Below, piece after piece: positions 10,701 through 22,484 of a stretch of DNA of 64,000 bases. How positions within the stretch are numbered: position 1 is the stretch's first letter; the number at the start of each line of letters is the position of its first letter. The notes under the pieces are model-generated. The model did not search any database. It worked only from the letters and a program-made list of their open reading frames with translations, and was not told the DNA's origin. Location: positions 70,522,028-70,586,027 of the forward strand of contig NC_088295.1 of the NCBI RefSeq assembly GCF_032854445.1. Reading direction: 5' to 3'. This stretch comes from Liolophura sinensis. Its lineage: Eukaryota; Mollusca; Polyplacophora; Chitonida; Chitonidae. The translations under genes were made by a program, and so were the position numbers.

Positions 10701-13700
10701 GGTTAGCTCCTGTTAATGTAGGACATTAACCTTGTCTTTTTGCTTATTTGCAGGCTTGTGCTACAATTGTGTGTGTTCACATATCAATATACATGTGTTT
10801 CATGTAATTTAAATTTACATGTTTAAAAGCGGTGATCTGCATGTTGCTGTTATAAGTTCTTTTGCCAGGTGTACAAAAAAGTGTACTAGACTTATCACCC
10901 CAGTCATTCATTCTCTCTTTTACTTATGTCTGGGGACATACGGCTCAGCATGAGGACTGGCCAAGTGTCATTAGACATGGGATGGGTTTGTGGGTAACGT
11001 GCCAGCCCTTTGTCTCCTGGTTAGTACCTCCATGTAATCCAAGTCTTGTGTATCACTGATATGACAGAGTGATGGATAATGGAACCTGCTGAAGGGAAAC
11101 ACTATTGCACATTACTGAAATAATGAAGAAAGTACTATTAAACCAGAGCCGAATAAATGCTGCGAGTGTACATGTATCATATTATTCAGATTATGACTCT
11201 GATTGTTATACAATACTGGAAGTGTTATGGAAATAATGAACAAAATCATGTTTTATGCGTGTTTTAAATTATCATATCCAGTACAGTCTCTTTTTGTGTA
11301 TTAGAAGACATGTTAAGGTCAATATTAAGGTTGGTATCTCAAACAGTTTTGTTTGAATTTTTGTTGATCTGAAGTTTTTGTATTCATATGTCAATTCATA
11401 TTCATATATAGAGGCAAGTTCTTTGGTATCTTCATTACCAAATCTGTTTTTGCTGATTTCCTGTATTTTTGGAATTTGTTCTTCATGTATTTAATTACGT
11501 ACACATGTATTTTGTCCGGTGTGTTGTAACTCCATTAATACAGATCAGAATATGTTGGTGTAGAGTCACGTACAGATAATAGAAATTAAACCTTTGTCAT
11601 GTGTCCTCATCTACAAGGAATCTATCTTCTCACAAGCTTTAATTATGAAAGCATTGGTGTGATAGTTTCAGATCCAGAGAATCCCACACACCAGGAAGGT
11701 GCTGCTAGAAAAAAGAGAAAGTATACAAGAAAAGATGATGGAATCAAAGTACCAAAGGATGTGCGAGTGAGTGGCAATGACAGATTTCTTCTTTGTCTTA
11801 CCCTTATTCTTCTAATTTTTGGGATAGATGTTAGTTGTGTTGAAAGTAGAATATTACATTTCCTTACCAGACTTTTGGAAAGAAACCTAATATTCCTACT
11901 ACAGTTACACATATATTTGCTGAAATGAGTTGGTCAGGTGTCCCCAAAATGAGAAGGAATAGGGTAGTTTCTTTTAATACACTAATATGCTAGAAATCAC
12001 GAACACATTACAATACAAGAAATGCTGACTTTCTTTAATAAGATGCTTGTGTTTCCAGCTTGCAGTTCATAATGTTGTGAAGGACCTGAAAAGTCAAGAC
12101 CAGTCACTTGAGTGGGACTACACATCAGGGTAAGCATTATTACTTGTATGTATAGATCCATAGCTTTTGGAGATTGTAAGTGCTGAAGTTGTGTATTGAA
12201 GAATGAATTTTGCCTCGTCGAATGTTGATTGTTTGCTAAATGCCGGAATAATATTTCCTTCCAAGACTTGAAGTGGAATGACCCCATGTGTTTGAATCTT
12301 GTTACCTCAATGATATTGAAGAAGAATAACTAGGAACAGATAAACTTTACAAGTAATTCTGATGGTTAGATGAGAAATGTTCATGACTTTGTTTCATTTC
12401 AGATTGATGAATGAATGGAATCGTGAAATGAACTCAAAAATTGTAGCCCTGGTTGAGAACAGGATGGGGGAAGTGGACGTGGATATCTGTATGAGTAAGT
12501 TTTGATGTTTCACTGGTTGTGGAGGGATGAGGAAAGTAGATATTTGTTCTGACGTTTCATTGGTTGTGGAAAGATGGGGAACGTGGATACCTGTACGAGG
12601 AGGTTCTGATGTCTTACTGGTTGTGAGGGGATGGAGGGAGTGGATGGGGATAGTGTTTATCTCTGTTGGTAACTTCTGATGTTTCACTGGGTATTGATAG
12701 GAAAAGGCAATATTGATATGTTTCACTGATGAATGATGAGGGAAGTAGATGTGAATATCTGTATGAGCAAGCTCTAATGTTTCACTGGTGGATGATGAGG
12801 GAAGTGAATGTGAATATCTGTATGAGAAAGCTCTGATGTTTCACTGGTGGATGGTGAGGGAGTGGATGTGAATATCTGTATGAGGAAGCTCTGATGTTTC
12901 ACTGGTGGATGATGAGGGAAGTGAATGTGAATATCTGTATGAGTAAGCTCTGATGTTTCACTGATGGATGATGAGGAAGTGGATGTGAATACCTGTATGA
13001 GTAAGCTCTAATGTTTCTCTGGTGGATGATGAGGGAGTGGATGTGAATACCTGTATGAGTAAGCTCTGATGTTTCACTGGTGGATGGTGAGGGAAGTGGA
13101 TGTGAATACCTGTATGAGTAAGCTCTGATGTTTCACGGGTGGATGGTGAGGGAGTGGATGTGAATATCTGTATGAGCAAGCTCTAATGTTTCACTGGTGG
13201 ATGATGAGGGAAGTGAATGTGAATATCTGTATGAGAAAGCTCTGATGTTTCACTGGTGGATGGTGAGGGAGTGGATGTGAATATCTGTATGAGGAAGCTC
13301 TGATGTTTCACTGGTGGATGATGAGGGAAGTGAATGTGAATATCTGTATGAGTAAGCTCTGATGTTTCACTGGTGGATGATGAGGGAAGTGGATGTGAAT
13401 ATCGGTATGAGGAAGCTCTGATGTTTCACTGGTGGATGATGAGGGAAGTGGATGTGAGTATCTGCATGAGTAAGCTCTGATGTTTCCGTGGGTGAGGATG
13501 GTTCCAGGTGTTGAAAGTCTTGGATTAGGTGTGTAGTTCATTGGATCTCCTTGTAAGTCCTGGAAATTCAATAAAATGACTGCCATTAAACAGAGCAGGA
13601 TGTTAATTTGTTGTTGATACGTTGTTTACATTTTATACAGTAGCACTGCAAACTATTTGCAGATGACTACTAGGTCAAATATCCTCCACAAAAGTGGAAA

Positions 13701-15441
13701 GCATTATAATGGTGTGAATGGGTTAGTGAACTTATAATGAAAGTTCTAGAACAGTCATGGAATTCTGTTGGAAAAAGCCATTGTGCTGCATAAATTCTGT
13801 GATAAAGTCATTAATAGCTGACAGCTCTAAACTCATCTGGGTGGACTTTATGGCTGTAATAATCCATGTACACATCTCATTATTTTAATCTTTTTAATGA
13901 TAGATATATTGTGTTCCTTATCATTAAAGGCCAGCAACCTGCGGATGGTCATGGGTTTCCCTCGGGCTGTGCTGCGTTTTCTTCCACCATAATGCTGGCA
14001 GCTGTCGTATAAGTGAAATATTCTTGAGTACGGCGTAAAACACCAATCAAATAAATTAAAGGCGTATCAAAAATGCTTTAAGTATGACCTTCCTGAATCA
14101 CATGAGGAAGGTGGATGAAAAACTGATTGTAGTGGCGATGCTCAGTTGTATTAGTTTGCAAGGTGAGGGATTAAAGCTAATTCATCTGTTTAGAGTTAAC
14201 TGACTTGTAGTAAAAATTTCTTATTTGTTATGAATAAATGTACAAGGATTTTCTCTTCAGAAATAGTTAAGCTATAATATTAACTGTTAATGTAGTATTG
14301 TTATGAAAAATGACACCAGCCCTTTGTTTCATTTTCATCCACATTTTTTTTTTCCTGAAATACAGAAGCTATTAACTGTTACTATGTGTCACGTCGAGCT
14401 CAGTGGAGAAAACAACAAAACAACCCAGGGGATGATACGAAAAAGAAATTGAAACAGCAAAAAGCAAGGTAAAAGTATTTCAAAATCTACTAAAAACTTG
14501 TTTCTTATTTTTAAGCTTTAACATGTCCAATTTTCATGATTTAGAACCACCATCACAAATTTTCCAAACTGTATTTGCAGGGAAACAAGAAATTAAGTGT
14601 CATTAGCCTATTTTTCAAACACCCAAGCAAGCTAGGGCCATATCTAGAGCCATTTCAGTGCCAGAAAAAGTTTGTGCTCCCAAGCTGGTTGGCGTTCAAA
14701 CTCATGAAACTGTTTTAAATCTGTCCAGTAAATTGATCAAAAGTATGTTGTTTTACCAGCGAAAAGTTAAGTTTTCACACAAATAGGTCTCATTCGCTTG
14801 ACAGCAGATATGACTTAACGCAAGATTAGCTTTTGAGGTGTGAAACTACAGGAAGTGCGACCTCGCCTACTGAAGGAGGCGTGTTCAGTATGTATGTAGT
14901 TTCACAACAGTGGCAACTACATGTTTGTGCTATGCAGCAGATGGCAGAAAAGACATCAGCCATTTAAAGTGGCAGATCTTAAATGAATTCAGTATTTTTC
15001 AGCTTAGGTGGAATATTCCTATTTGACTGACAACATAGTTTGCCAAAGCTATTTGTCTGTTGTACATTTGCAATACAGTTAAATGTATTTTTATTAGGGG
15101 ATATTTAAATTTCCTCTCGAACGTGACTATCCTGGCCATTTCAAATGAAGTATTTAAGTCTTGAATGTAGGTCTTCAGCTAGCTTTAGTTTGCTGCTTTA
15201 ACTTTGAAAACTAACCAGTGGCCATTTTTGAAGGACCCACCCAACCACTGCCTCCCCCTAAACATGTACCATTTAAATGGGAAAGTGACTTCGAGGGAGA
15301 TAATTTGGTGCAGCCCAGTTTTTTTTTTTTTTTTTTGCAACAGAACATCTATAACATAATCAATCATTCTTTGTGATGTCTTTGATGTGTTTTAGAAGTG
15401 AAGCAACAGCAGAGCCAAGTCCCAGTCATGGCAGTCAGTGA
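7727..15441 (+). CDS. Gene 1: unrecognised AT-hook, acidic, probably nuclear protein (7 coding exons, 809 aa)
   Basis: The first exon starts at acceptor 7,726; ATG is at 7,806 (atcatcATGGGT). Coding segments: 7,806-7,950; 8,651-10,528; 11,672-11,766; 12,059-12,129; 12,403-12,494; 14,366-14,468; 15,396-15,441 (TGA). All junctions are GT-AG and keep phase, giving 809 residues. Seen: a compact N-terminus with Cys-rich GSKCQCLE; an AT-hook-like GKRGRPKGG at about 165-173; a Met/Gly/Thr-rich repeat at about 284-386; an acidic run DDDDDIPDLSDEDFLDDF at about 409-426; a second acidic patch near 625; a basic, nuclear-signal-like ARKKRKYTRK; and a conserved-looking C-terminus with CYYVSRRAQWRKQQN. Inference: a nuclear DNA- or chromatin-binding protein. 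I do not recognise the family. Reading past the exon-2 donor leads to a stop at 10,621-10,623, a possible short isoform. Confidence 0.82.
9355..9670 (+). repeat. In-frame 18-bp minisatellite inside exon 2 of gene 1
   Basis: Imperfect hexapeptide units of the type GTAPQM / GTGQHM / GTAQQV repeat about 17 times. The period of 18 bases preserves the frame. The segment is low complexity, Met/Gly/Gln/Thr-rich, and probably disordered. The minus-strand Cys-rich open frames here are shadows of the repeat. Confidence 0.85.
12465..13490 (+). repeat. 59-bp minisatellite in gene 1 intron 5, derived from the exon-5/donor junction
   Basis: About 17 units of 58-60 bases. The unit reads gaagtggatgtgaatatctg, then tatgagtaagctctgatg, then tttcactggtggatgatgag. 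The first unit is the real end of exon 5 and its splice donor (ggaagtggacgtggatatct, then gtATGA|gtaagt at 12,491-12,500). Units next to the exon are most diverged; from about 12,720 on they are close to identical. Six array units keep the exact atgagtaag donor-like string; others have agcaag, agaaag or aggaag. Confidence 0.92.
13929..14058 (+). mobile_element. SINE family A, 3' fragment
   Basis: Begins ggccagcaacctgcggatgg, continues with the caccataatgctgg block, and ends at the ttcttgagtacggcgtaaaa tail followed by aaataaat. The tRNA-like head is missing. It lies in intron 5 of gene 1, well after the minisatellite. Confidence 0.85.
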
Positions 15442-16640
15442 GGACATAGAGAGCCTGAGCTGACCAAACCAAAGGCTCACATCATGTGTAGTTTATCTGT
15501 GTCATTATCCCTAAATAAGTTGTACTGTACATACATACATACAAACACTAACTGGCATTCAAACAAAGATGGTTTTCAGGAAATATCCAAGAATGTCCAA
15601 ATTCCATTCCTTTGTAAGGAAAGAATTTTTTCCATGCTGGAACAAGAGAACAATATTTAAATTGATATGTATTTCAAATTGTATTTCACTCCATATTTGC
15701 ATTGGCCTGAGATGGAGAAAAAGTGTTGTTTAGAGGGTAACCATGATCTGCTGCGCATGACTTATAACAGTGTGAGGAGTGTGGTAAAGATAAATGTGGT
15801 AACTGATTAACTAACTGGCTGTTCAACGTATGTAAGTGCTAGCCGCTGACGTGCTATTGAACTGCAATTGCTCACACCATGTTCGTTCATGTTGCAATCA
15901 TTGATATTCAGAATTCGATAAAATTTATCGGAGTCTACATCGGATATGTGGAGCAGTTGATTATGTCTCTGTCCTATCTGTGTTAATAAGCACCAAGATG
16001 TGTGGTGTCCTATTAGGCTTTGAGGAGCAGGCTGTGAGCTTTTGTTTTGTACACATCTCTTTCCTCATGTTGTAATGAGTTGGCTGGATGCCTGACTGGT
16101 AGTAATAAGTATTGATAACTGTTGTAACTTGTCATTTGTAACAAAGGGACTTAATCTGGACAAAGGGAATGGAGTTTGATTCTTGTTTGTGTATATTTAT
16201 TACTTTTTGGAAGTTATTTACAGTTCATTTTTTTTTTTGTGATTCTGTGATTCATCAGTTAAATGATCTTCTCCTCTTATCATAGTTTGATAGTATGACA
16301 TTTTCTGGTGATAAAACCATCACAAAGACTACCCTTGGTAATGCTTGGATTTCCATACCGTCAATTGTTTGTGCTTGGCTGATGTCATACTAAGTGCGTT
16401 GCCAAGGGAACAGTGCTACATTCATCTATTCATTTTATTTGTATCGTTACGTTCACACATCAGTCATCAGGTCTGATCTTTATCTGGAAATGTTTTCTTT
16501 TTGTGTCACTTTGCAAAAGTGAATGAAGTGTGGTCTTCATTTCATTGGAAGTGACGATAAAAGTATTACTTCTATGATGATATTGCCGTGTGTAAATACT
16601 GATGAATAAAATATACTTCATGCAATCTGGTGTCAGTTTG
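15442..16640 (+). other. 3' untranslated region of gene 1
   Basis: Follows the TGA at 15,439-15,441 with no further coding-like frame. A good poly(A) signal, gaataaaat, lies at about 16,602-16,610, with a T/G-rich downstream stretch (tgtcagtttgagtttgttc). The end is inferred from this signal. Confidence 0.55.
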
Positions 16641-17109
16641 AGTTTGTTCATTAACAGGTTATAACGCCTATTTTTATATCGTTATATAGCACTCGGGTTA
16701 CCGTCATCCGTAATGTAACATACATGTATTACAATATGGCATTGGAATTTGAGTATGACGTTAAAAGACAACTGACAATCCTTGTTATATGTGAAAGACA
16801 GAACTGTAAATTAGGCTTGCCTTTACAAACCTCTGATCCAACCTGTTTTCACTATTCGTAAAGCTAACTACAGTGATGCACGTGTAATATTCTAAAATGC
16901 ATCGTGATGCAATAAATAAATCGGTCTGAATCTAAAACATCTTGTCGGGCATTCGGCCTCGGGGATTATAAGTCCACCTGCAAAACCCAGACTTGTGCAG
17001 GAATGCAATATATAACAATACATCGCGGAGAATATAAAAACTGCAGCTGTTACTGATAATACGCAAATGTTCAAATGTGACGTGAAATCCAACCACTTGT
17101 CTGTTTACC

Positions 17110-17372
17110 TCAGAGTCGCCGAATTAGTCGGCTGAAGCGCAGTTCGGAGGCCGAGGTGATTGGGGTTTCACTGGGGCGCAATGACCCAGGAGTATCTCGC
17201 CTATGTCGGGGGGTTAAAGCCCAGCTCATGTTGGCTTCCTCCTCGGCCGCACGTGGAGAGGTCTTCCAGCAACCTGTGGATGGTCGTGGGTTTTCTCCGG
17301 GCCCTGTTCGATTTCCTCCTATACCATGATGCTGGCCGTCGAGTATATATATGTGCAATATTCTTGATCAAT
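17110..17372 (+). mobile_element. SINE family A, near full length
   Basis: Includes a diverged tRNA-like head, the aatgacccaggagtatctcg segment, the agctcatgttggcttcctcc core, the gtcttccagcaacctg segment and a decayed tail (caatattcttgatcaatctg). It supplies the consensus order used to recognise the partial copies elsewhere. Confidence 0.8.
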
Positions 17373-18082
17373 CTGCAATTCACAACGGAACGGCCCAGAA
17401 ACTGAGAGGTCGCAGGCTCGAATCTAGCACTCACGGGATTGTCAGGTACCTGGTAATGCAATAAAACCACAGCCGAATGACGCTGTAGGCGCGGCCCCTG
17501 CTTACTGTATGGAACCATTTACAATCTTCATAATGCCTGTATGATGAAAGTACGGATATTTAAAGACAGTTTTTGTCCAAGAATGGCTAGTAATTCAATC
17601 ACTTAAAGAAGTAAGCTTAATGTGGAGAATTACACATGATTTCTTTTGTTTTTTAAAGAAATATATATTTACTCCCAAGATCAGTGAGTAACCTGTCATG
17701 CAGAATGATTTATGCTTGTTTTCATGGATTCTTTCTTTGATAGAAAAGATTAAAATTTGTTTCTTAACGCGTACATAATAAATTATGTGTGGTTGATAAA
17801 TGACACTTGGTATGTTTTACTAAAGATATTACATATATACTGTTAATCTGGAAGAAAAAATAACTTAAGTTCAACAGCTGATATAAACTTTATAGCAAAC
17901 TTTATATCCTGGAATACGGTGACTCATACGGCTTACGATATTTGGAGGCTGTGGAAAGCAACGCTGCTGGTGCATTCTGAAGTCTCACAGATTAAAATGT
18001 TACCCTACAGAAGACTACAAAATGTTATAGGTCCATGCATCATCTGATGATTTATTCTGCATGCATACTTACGTTTTCACGT

Positions 18083-18122
18083 TTAGAGTTAAATATTTTA
18101 TATATAAAATATTTAACTCTAA
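18083..18122. repeat. Perfect 40-bp palindrome
   Basis: The left half ttagagttaaatattttata is followed directly by its exact reverse complement tataaaatatttaactctaa, with no spacer. It lies in AT-rich intergenic DNA and could be a fold-back remnant. Confidence 0.95.
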
Positions 18123-18544
18123 GTTCGATTTCTCCAGTTCGATTTTGATAGAAAAAAAATATTCAAGTTGACTTTCTCGCACATATATCAAGTTTGAAAA
18201 CATGCCCCACCCTTGCATATAAATCTTGCAAGCTTGTATAATTTGGTAAATTTAGTAATTTCCTGTATTCTGATTAGTGGTTGATTTTCTGCTCCAGATT
18301 TCGCCAGGTTTTGCGGGTAAAATTTGAAAACCACCAAGTGATGCATGGAAAACTTTTGTATATAGGCTGGGACATAAACTGAAATTGCTTGTTTCATTGG
18401 ATACTTATATCTTCCAAGTGCTTTACTTCATTTTCAAGAACATATACCAGGGATGCATTGTCAGAACCGTTTAAACCAGAGTAGGTTCTGCTACTATTAG
18501 CGTTGGTTATGCAGCTTTCAAGGTTTCACTGAAAAAGTTTTTCT

Positions 18545-18746
18545 GTGTGAGTTCAAGTCCAGCTCATGCTGGCTTCATCTCCAGCCGTAAGTGGAAGATC
18601 TGTCAGCAACGTGCGGATGGTCGTCGGTTCCCCCCCCCACCCTCCCGGGCTCTGCCCGGTTTCCTCCCACCTGGCCGCCATTGTATAAGTGAATTATCCT
18701 TGAGCACGGCGTAAAACATCCAATCAAATGAATAAATAAATAAAAA
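18545..18746 (+). mobile_element. SINE family A, 5'-truncated
   Basis: Starts at gtgagttcaagtccagctca and runs to a tail ccttgagcacggcgtaaaac followed by (aaat)n. It contains a C-rich slippage tract in the middle. Confidence 0.87.
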
Positions 18747-19335
18747 GTTTTTACTTAGCGTTGGTGTTTTACCTAGGGTTAATTTAGTGGCTGTGCTGGG
18801 TAGTTTTGGCTGAGATCCTGTGGTTTTCAGGATTTTCCTTCATTGATAAGATAGTACTGGGGCTGTACAGGGCCCCAAAGGTTCAGCTCCCAATATAGGG
18901 TCGCATGTCACTATTTATACAGAAGTGAAAGCTCACCTGCGGCCGTACGTCATGAGATTAATTAGCTTCATATTCCATACCTACATATATGTGCTCTGTC
19001 CACGATCTGACCACCTTAAAATAAGTCCAATTTTCTAATCCACGTACAAATAAATAAATGATTTTAAGAGAAAATCTAAATTCCGGGTACACAATGTACA
19101 ACGTATAATGTATATGATGTATACATGGAGGCCCGTACAGGACCTGTCTGTTGAGTTTTCAGTAATACGATAATGTATCGTGAAGGTCTTCTTTTAGGAT
19201 AACCTTATAGAGTAAAGACGATTTACAATGTCTAACGCGAAACAATTAATACAAACAATACTTTGATCACTTTTTTCACACAAACATGTGGGAAAGTTCA
19301 TCAGTATCTTACCGAAGGTAGGAGGATTAGCCCGG

Positions 19336-19418
19336 GCATTCCGGTTTCCTCCACCCATAAAACTGCGTGCACATAAGTGAAAACTGCTTGAGTATGGCGT
19401 TAAATAACAATCAGATAA
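19336..19418 (+). mobile_element. SINE 3' fragment
   Basis: gcattccggtttcctccacc, then cacataagtgaaaactgctt, then gagtatggcgttaaataaca. Only the 3' third of a SINE related to family A is left. Confidence 0.65.
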
Positions 19419-20474
19419 GTCGTGTACATAGGCCTATTGGTCTATGTATATTTAATAAATGCGTTGATGAGAGGTTTACAAATAATATTAAAATAATATT
19501 TGTAAGTACCAGTACTATCAGAAAAATGTATATTACGATTCACGTTAATACCAAAGTTATAGGTCATGCATATAGGTTATATGAGTGCACATATAATTAC
19601 ATCTGTGTTATAGAGTCATGCACATACCACGTCCTTGTATTCACACCACTATTTTCTTACATATGTAGGGCAATGATGCTGAACGCTTAAATACACGCCA
19701 AGTTTTTGTCATACTAACCTGAATAGACCTATATACAGATAATATATAGATCAAACTGTGTATATACAGGCCGGTGAAATGCAGCGCGATACAGAGTTTA
19801 AAGGGATATGTAAACAAAGGCAATGTTCATGAACGAACTACAGGCTTATGTTCAGTACATATACGGCTTAACCTGATGACCTTGTTCCGCCACAACAATG
19901 GTTCTATACATACGGATATTAACATTCAACAAATGTTCAAGAGTATATATACATGATGTATACTTGAAATTCATATTGTGTATTATATTGTGCGCCGTTT
20001 TAAGTCGGTATAGATGTAGTGGCAGATTAGGTTCGTGGCGTATAGGCCTATTATGGGTCGAATGATATTTTTTGGAAGATATAACACAAACAATCTCCCC
20101 AAATACACACTTAAAATCTTCCTATAACGCTGCATGAATTGCGATAATATTTCGGCGAGTTGTGGTCTGGACATGCATGTGGATAAATACAATTATAGAA
20201 ATACACGGGCTCAGCCTTGCTCATACAGAGTGACACCATCAGATAAGTTAATTATTTGGTGCGGATTCCGTGATGTTGCATGTATGTTGCATTGACGTAT
20301 GTGCACGTGCCAAATATGTCCGTATACGATTTTATAATATAAAAGAGCATTCGACAGGCTGTTTAAACACGATTATGTAAAACATTCCAATTAGGGGTTG
20401 CCGCGTAAACAAAGAGAACAAACAAACGTATAAGGGCCTACATACATACGTATAGGTGCCTTACAGCTTGTATC

Positions 20475-20742
20475 GTGAACAGAACGGCATTGCTTTCCTC
20501 CGGGCATATATAGTGCCTCTTGCCCCTGTACGCCATACAGCTTGTAACGCGAACAGAACGGCTTTGGTTTCCCCCAGGTTTAGTGCCTCTGGCCCTTGTA
20601 GTATCAGCTTGTATCGTGAAAAGGCACGGCAGTGCGGCGTTGGTAGCTCTGGTCAGAGCCCCTGGTTCTTGTACATCATGCAGTTTGTATGGTGCATGAA
20701 CAGAACGTAGTTTTTACCTTGGCAGCTCATGCGGCTCTTGTA
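20475..20742 (+). repeat. Left arm of a large imperfect inverted repeat
   Basis: Runs from gtgaacagaacggcattgct to ggcagctcatgcggctcttg. Its reverse complement matches 21,682-22,150 end to end once a SINE in the right arm is removed. The arm itself contains three diverged internal copies of a cagcttgta-cgtgaacagaacgg motif. The spacer between arms is about 940 bases. Confidence 0.85.
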
Positions 20743-20765
20743 CGTCATCTTGTAATAGGCCTATG

Positions 20766-20830
20766 AGTGAGTGAGTGCTTGGGGTTTGACGGCGTACTTG
20801 ATTTTTCCCTCAAATGACGACAACATCTTG
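20766..20830 (-). mobile_element. SINE family B fragment
   Basis: gagtgagtgcttggggtttg followed by acggcgtacttgatttttcc. This matches the reverse-complement end of the family B SINEs at 21,237 and 21,861. Confidence 0.6.
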
Positions 20831-21236
20831 TAATGTGAACAGAGCGTTATGTAGGCTATAAGGCAATCGTAAATAGGGCCTATAAAAGATACTATAACAT
20901 GTACGCCATTTAGTCATGAGCACGTTTAATCTGGTATTTTCTGTCGTAGATTGTAACATAAAAGAACGCTACATATTTCTATAACAGTTCGAAAAACAGT
21001 AGGCCTACATCTTGGCCACCGGTTTCTATAAATATATGGTAGCATTCACAGCAATATAGGTCTACATATGGGCCTAGATCTACTTTGAAACTAAATTGAA
21101 TGTAAACCTGTATGACAGGTCTAATGTTTCTTAAGTCTTTAGATCTACAAACAACGGACTATGAACGGTCCGACGAACCACAACTTCATGCCAATGTATG
21201 TAACAGCATTGTATGATATAATTACAATTATCCTGT

Positions 21237-21571
21237 AGAGCGTCCGCTTCGGGACCGGTAGATCCAGGATCAATCCTTGGTCGAGTCACACCTAAGACTT
21301 TAAAAGAGGAAGTTGTAACTTCCTCGCTTGGCGTTCAGCATGAAGGGGATAGTGCAACGACTGGTTGACCCGTATCAGTATAATGGCTCGGGCGAGGCGG
21401 CTTACTTGCCTTCGGTAAGTCGTCTCAGTGATGCAGCACTAAATAAAAGAGCGGTGGAAATCCGTCCTGCAACAAGGAGGCTCATTACACGTGCATGCAC
21501 CCTAATGATTCCTTCGTCGTCATATGACTGAAAAATTGTTGAGAACGACGTTAAACCCCAAGCACTCACTC
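21237..21571 (+). mobile_element. tRNA-derived SINE family B, with target-site duplication
   Basis: Starts inside a tRNA-like head (agagcgtccgcttcgggacc), continues gatccaggatcaatccttgg and ends ccccaagcactcactc. It is flanked by an exact 13-base duplication, acaattatcctgt, at 21,224-21,236 and 21,572-21,584. It sits in the spacer of the large inverted repeat. It carries about 130 internal bases that the 21,861 copy lacks. Confidence 0.9.
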
Positions 21572-21681
21572 ACAATTATCCTGTGTTTAATTATTTATAG
21601 TTTCATTCGGAAAAATTAATAAGGCATTTATATAGACCAACACATCAGTAACAATATTTTAAGCATGGTGTTCATTATATA

Positions 21682-22150
21682 TACAAGAGCCAAGTGAGCT
21701 GCCAAGATAAAAACTACGTTCTGTTCATGCACGATGTGCAAGGACCAGGAGCTCTGACCAGAGCTAAAAACGCCGCACTGCCGTGCTTATTCACCATACA
21801 AGCTGACACTACAAGAGCCAGAGACACTAAACCCGGAGGAAACCAAAGCCGTTCTGTTCAGTGAGTGAGTGCTTGGGGATTAACGTCGTACTCAACAATT
21901 TTTCAGTCATATGATACGGGTCAACCAGGCGTTCATGATGAACGCCAAGCGAGGAAGTTACAACTTCCTCTTTTAAAGTCCTAGGTGTGACTCGATCAAG
22001 GATTGATCCTGGATCTACCGGTGCCGAAGCGGACGCTCTACCAACTGGGCTATCCGGGCCGGTCCATTCTGTTCACGTTACAAGCTGCATGACGTGCTGA
22101 AGCTAGAGGCACTATATATACCCGGAGGAAACCAATGCCGTTCTGTTCAC
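21682..22150 (-). repeat. Right arm of the large inverted repeat, interrupted by a SINE
   Basis: Reverse complement of 20,475-20,742 (tacaagagccaagtgagctg ... gccgttctgttcac). The arm is about 206 bases longer than the left arm, and the extra length is exactly the SINE at 21,861-22,066. Confidence 0.85.
21861..22066 (-). mobile_element. tRNA-derived SINE family B inserted in an inverted-repeat arm
   Basis: In reverse complement it begins with a tRNA-like head (ggcccggatagcccagttgg then tagagcgtccgctt) and ends with the cactcactcac tail. It is flanked by a 9-base duplication, ttctgttca, at 21,852-21,860 and 22,067-22,075. It is absent from the left arm, so it inserted after the inverted repeat formed. 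Confidence 0.92.
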
Positions 22151-22484
22151 TCTTAATCAAACAACTACTCCATGGAGAAAAGGTGAAAAAAAAAAAAAAA
22201 TTGACGTACAAATACATGCACAAGTAAATGTATGAACGCTCTTTTAAATTATACAATCATCAATTGTGTAAATTTTACATTAATTTATACATACTACGAT
22301 TGTCATTTTTCTATATTCATTTTAAATTACGGTGACAAAATATATTAGCACGTTGTAGTATCAGTGCCTGGCACCAGGAATACATTTCATTAGTGCATAG
22401 TCGTTGTGCAACTGCGTGACCCGTATTTTCAAAAAAGCCTCATATGTTGTCGCTATACGACTCGCTGCATTCTACTTTATGGCA

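Larger units (their letters stand above)
16641..22480. other. Intergenic region, repeats only
   Basis: Between the gene 1 poly(A) signal and the likely start of the CP2 gene. Holds SINE copies (17,110; 18,545; 19,336; 21,237; 21,861), a 40-bp palindrome (18,083) and a large inverted repeat (20,475-22,150). No exon-like frame with plausible splice sites or family motif was found. Confidence 0.6.

Noticed and set aside
12958-13586. Minus-strand Thr/His/Ser repeat frames
   Set aside because: Shadows of the 59-bp intronic minisatellite.
21237-22066. tRNA gene candidates (gatagcccagttggtagagcg-type head)
   Set aside because: These are the heads of tRNA-derived SINEs with SINE tails and target-site duplications; the cloverleaf is incomplete.
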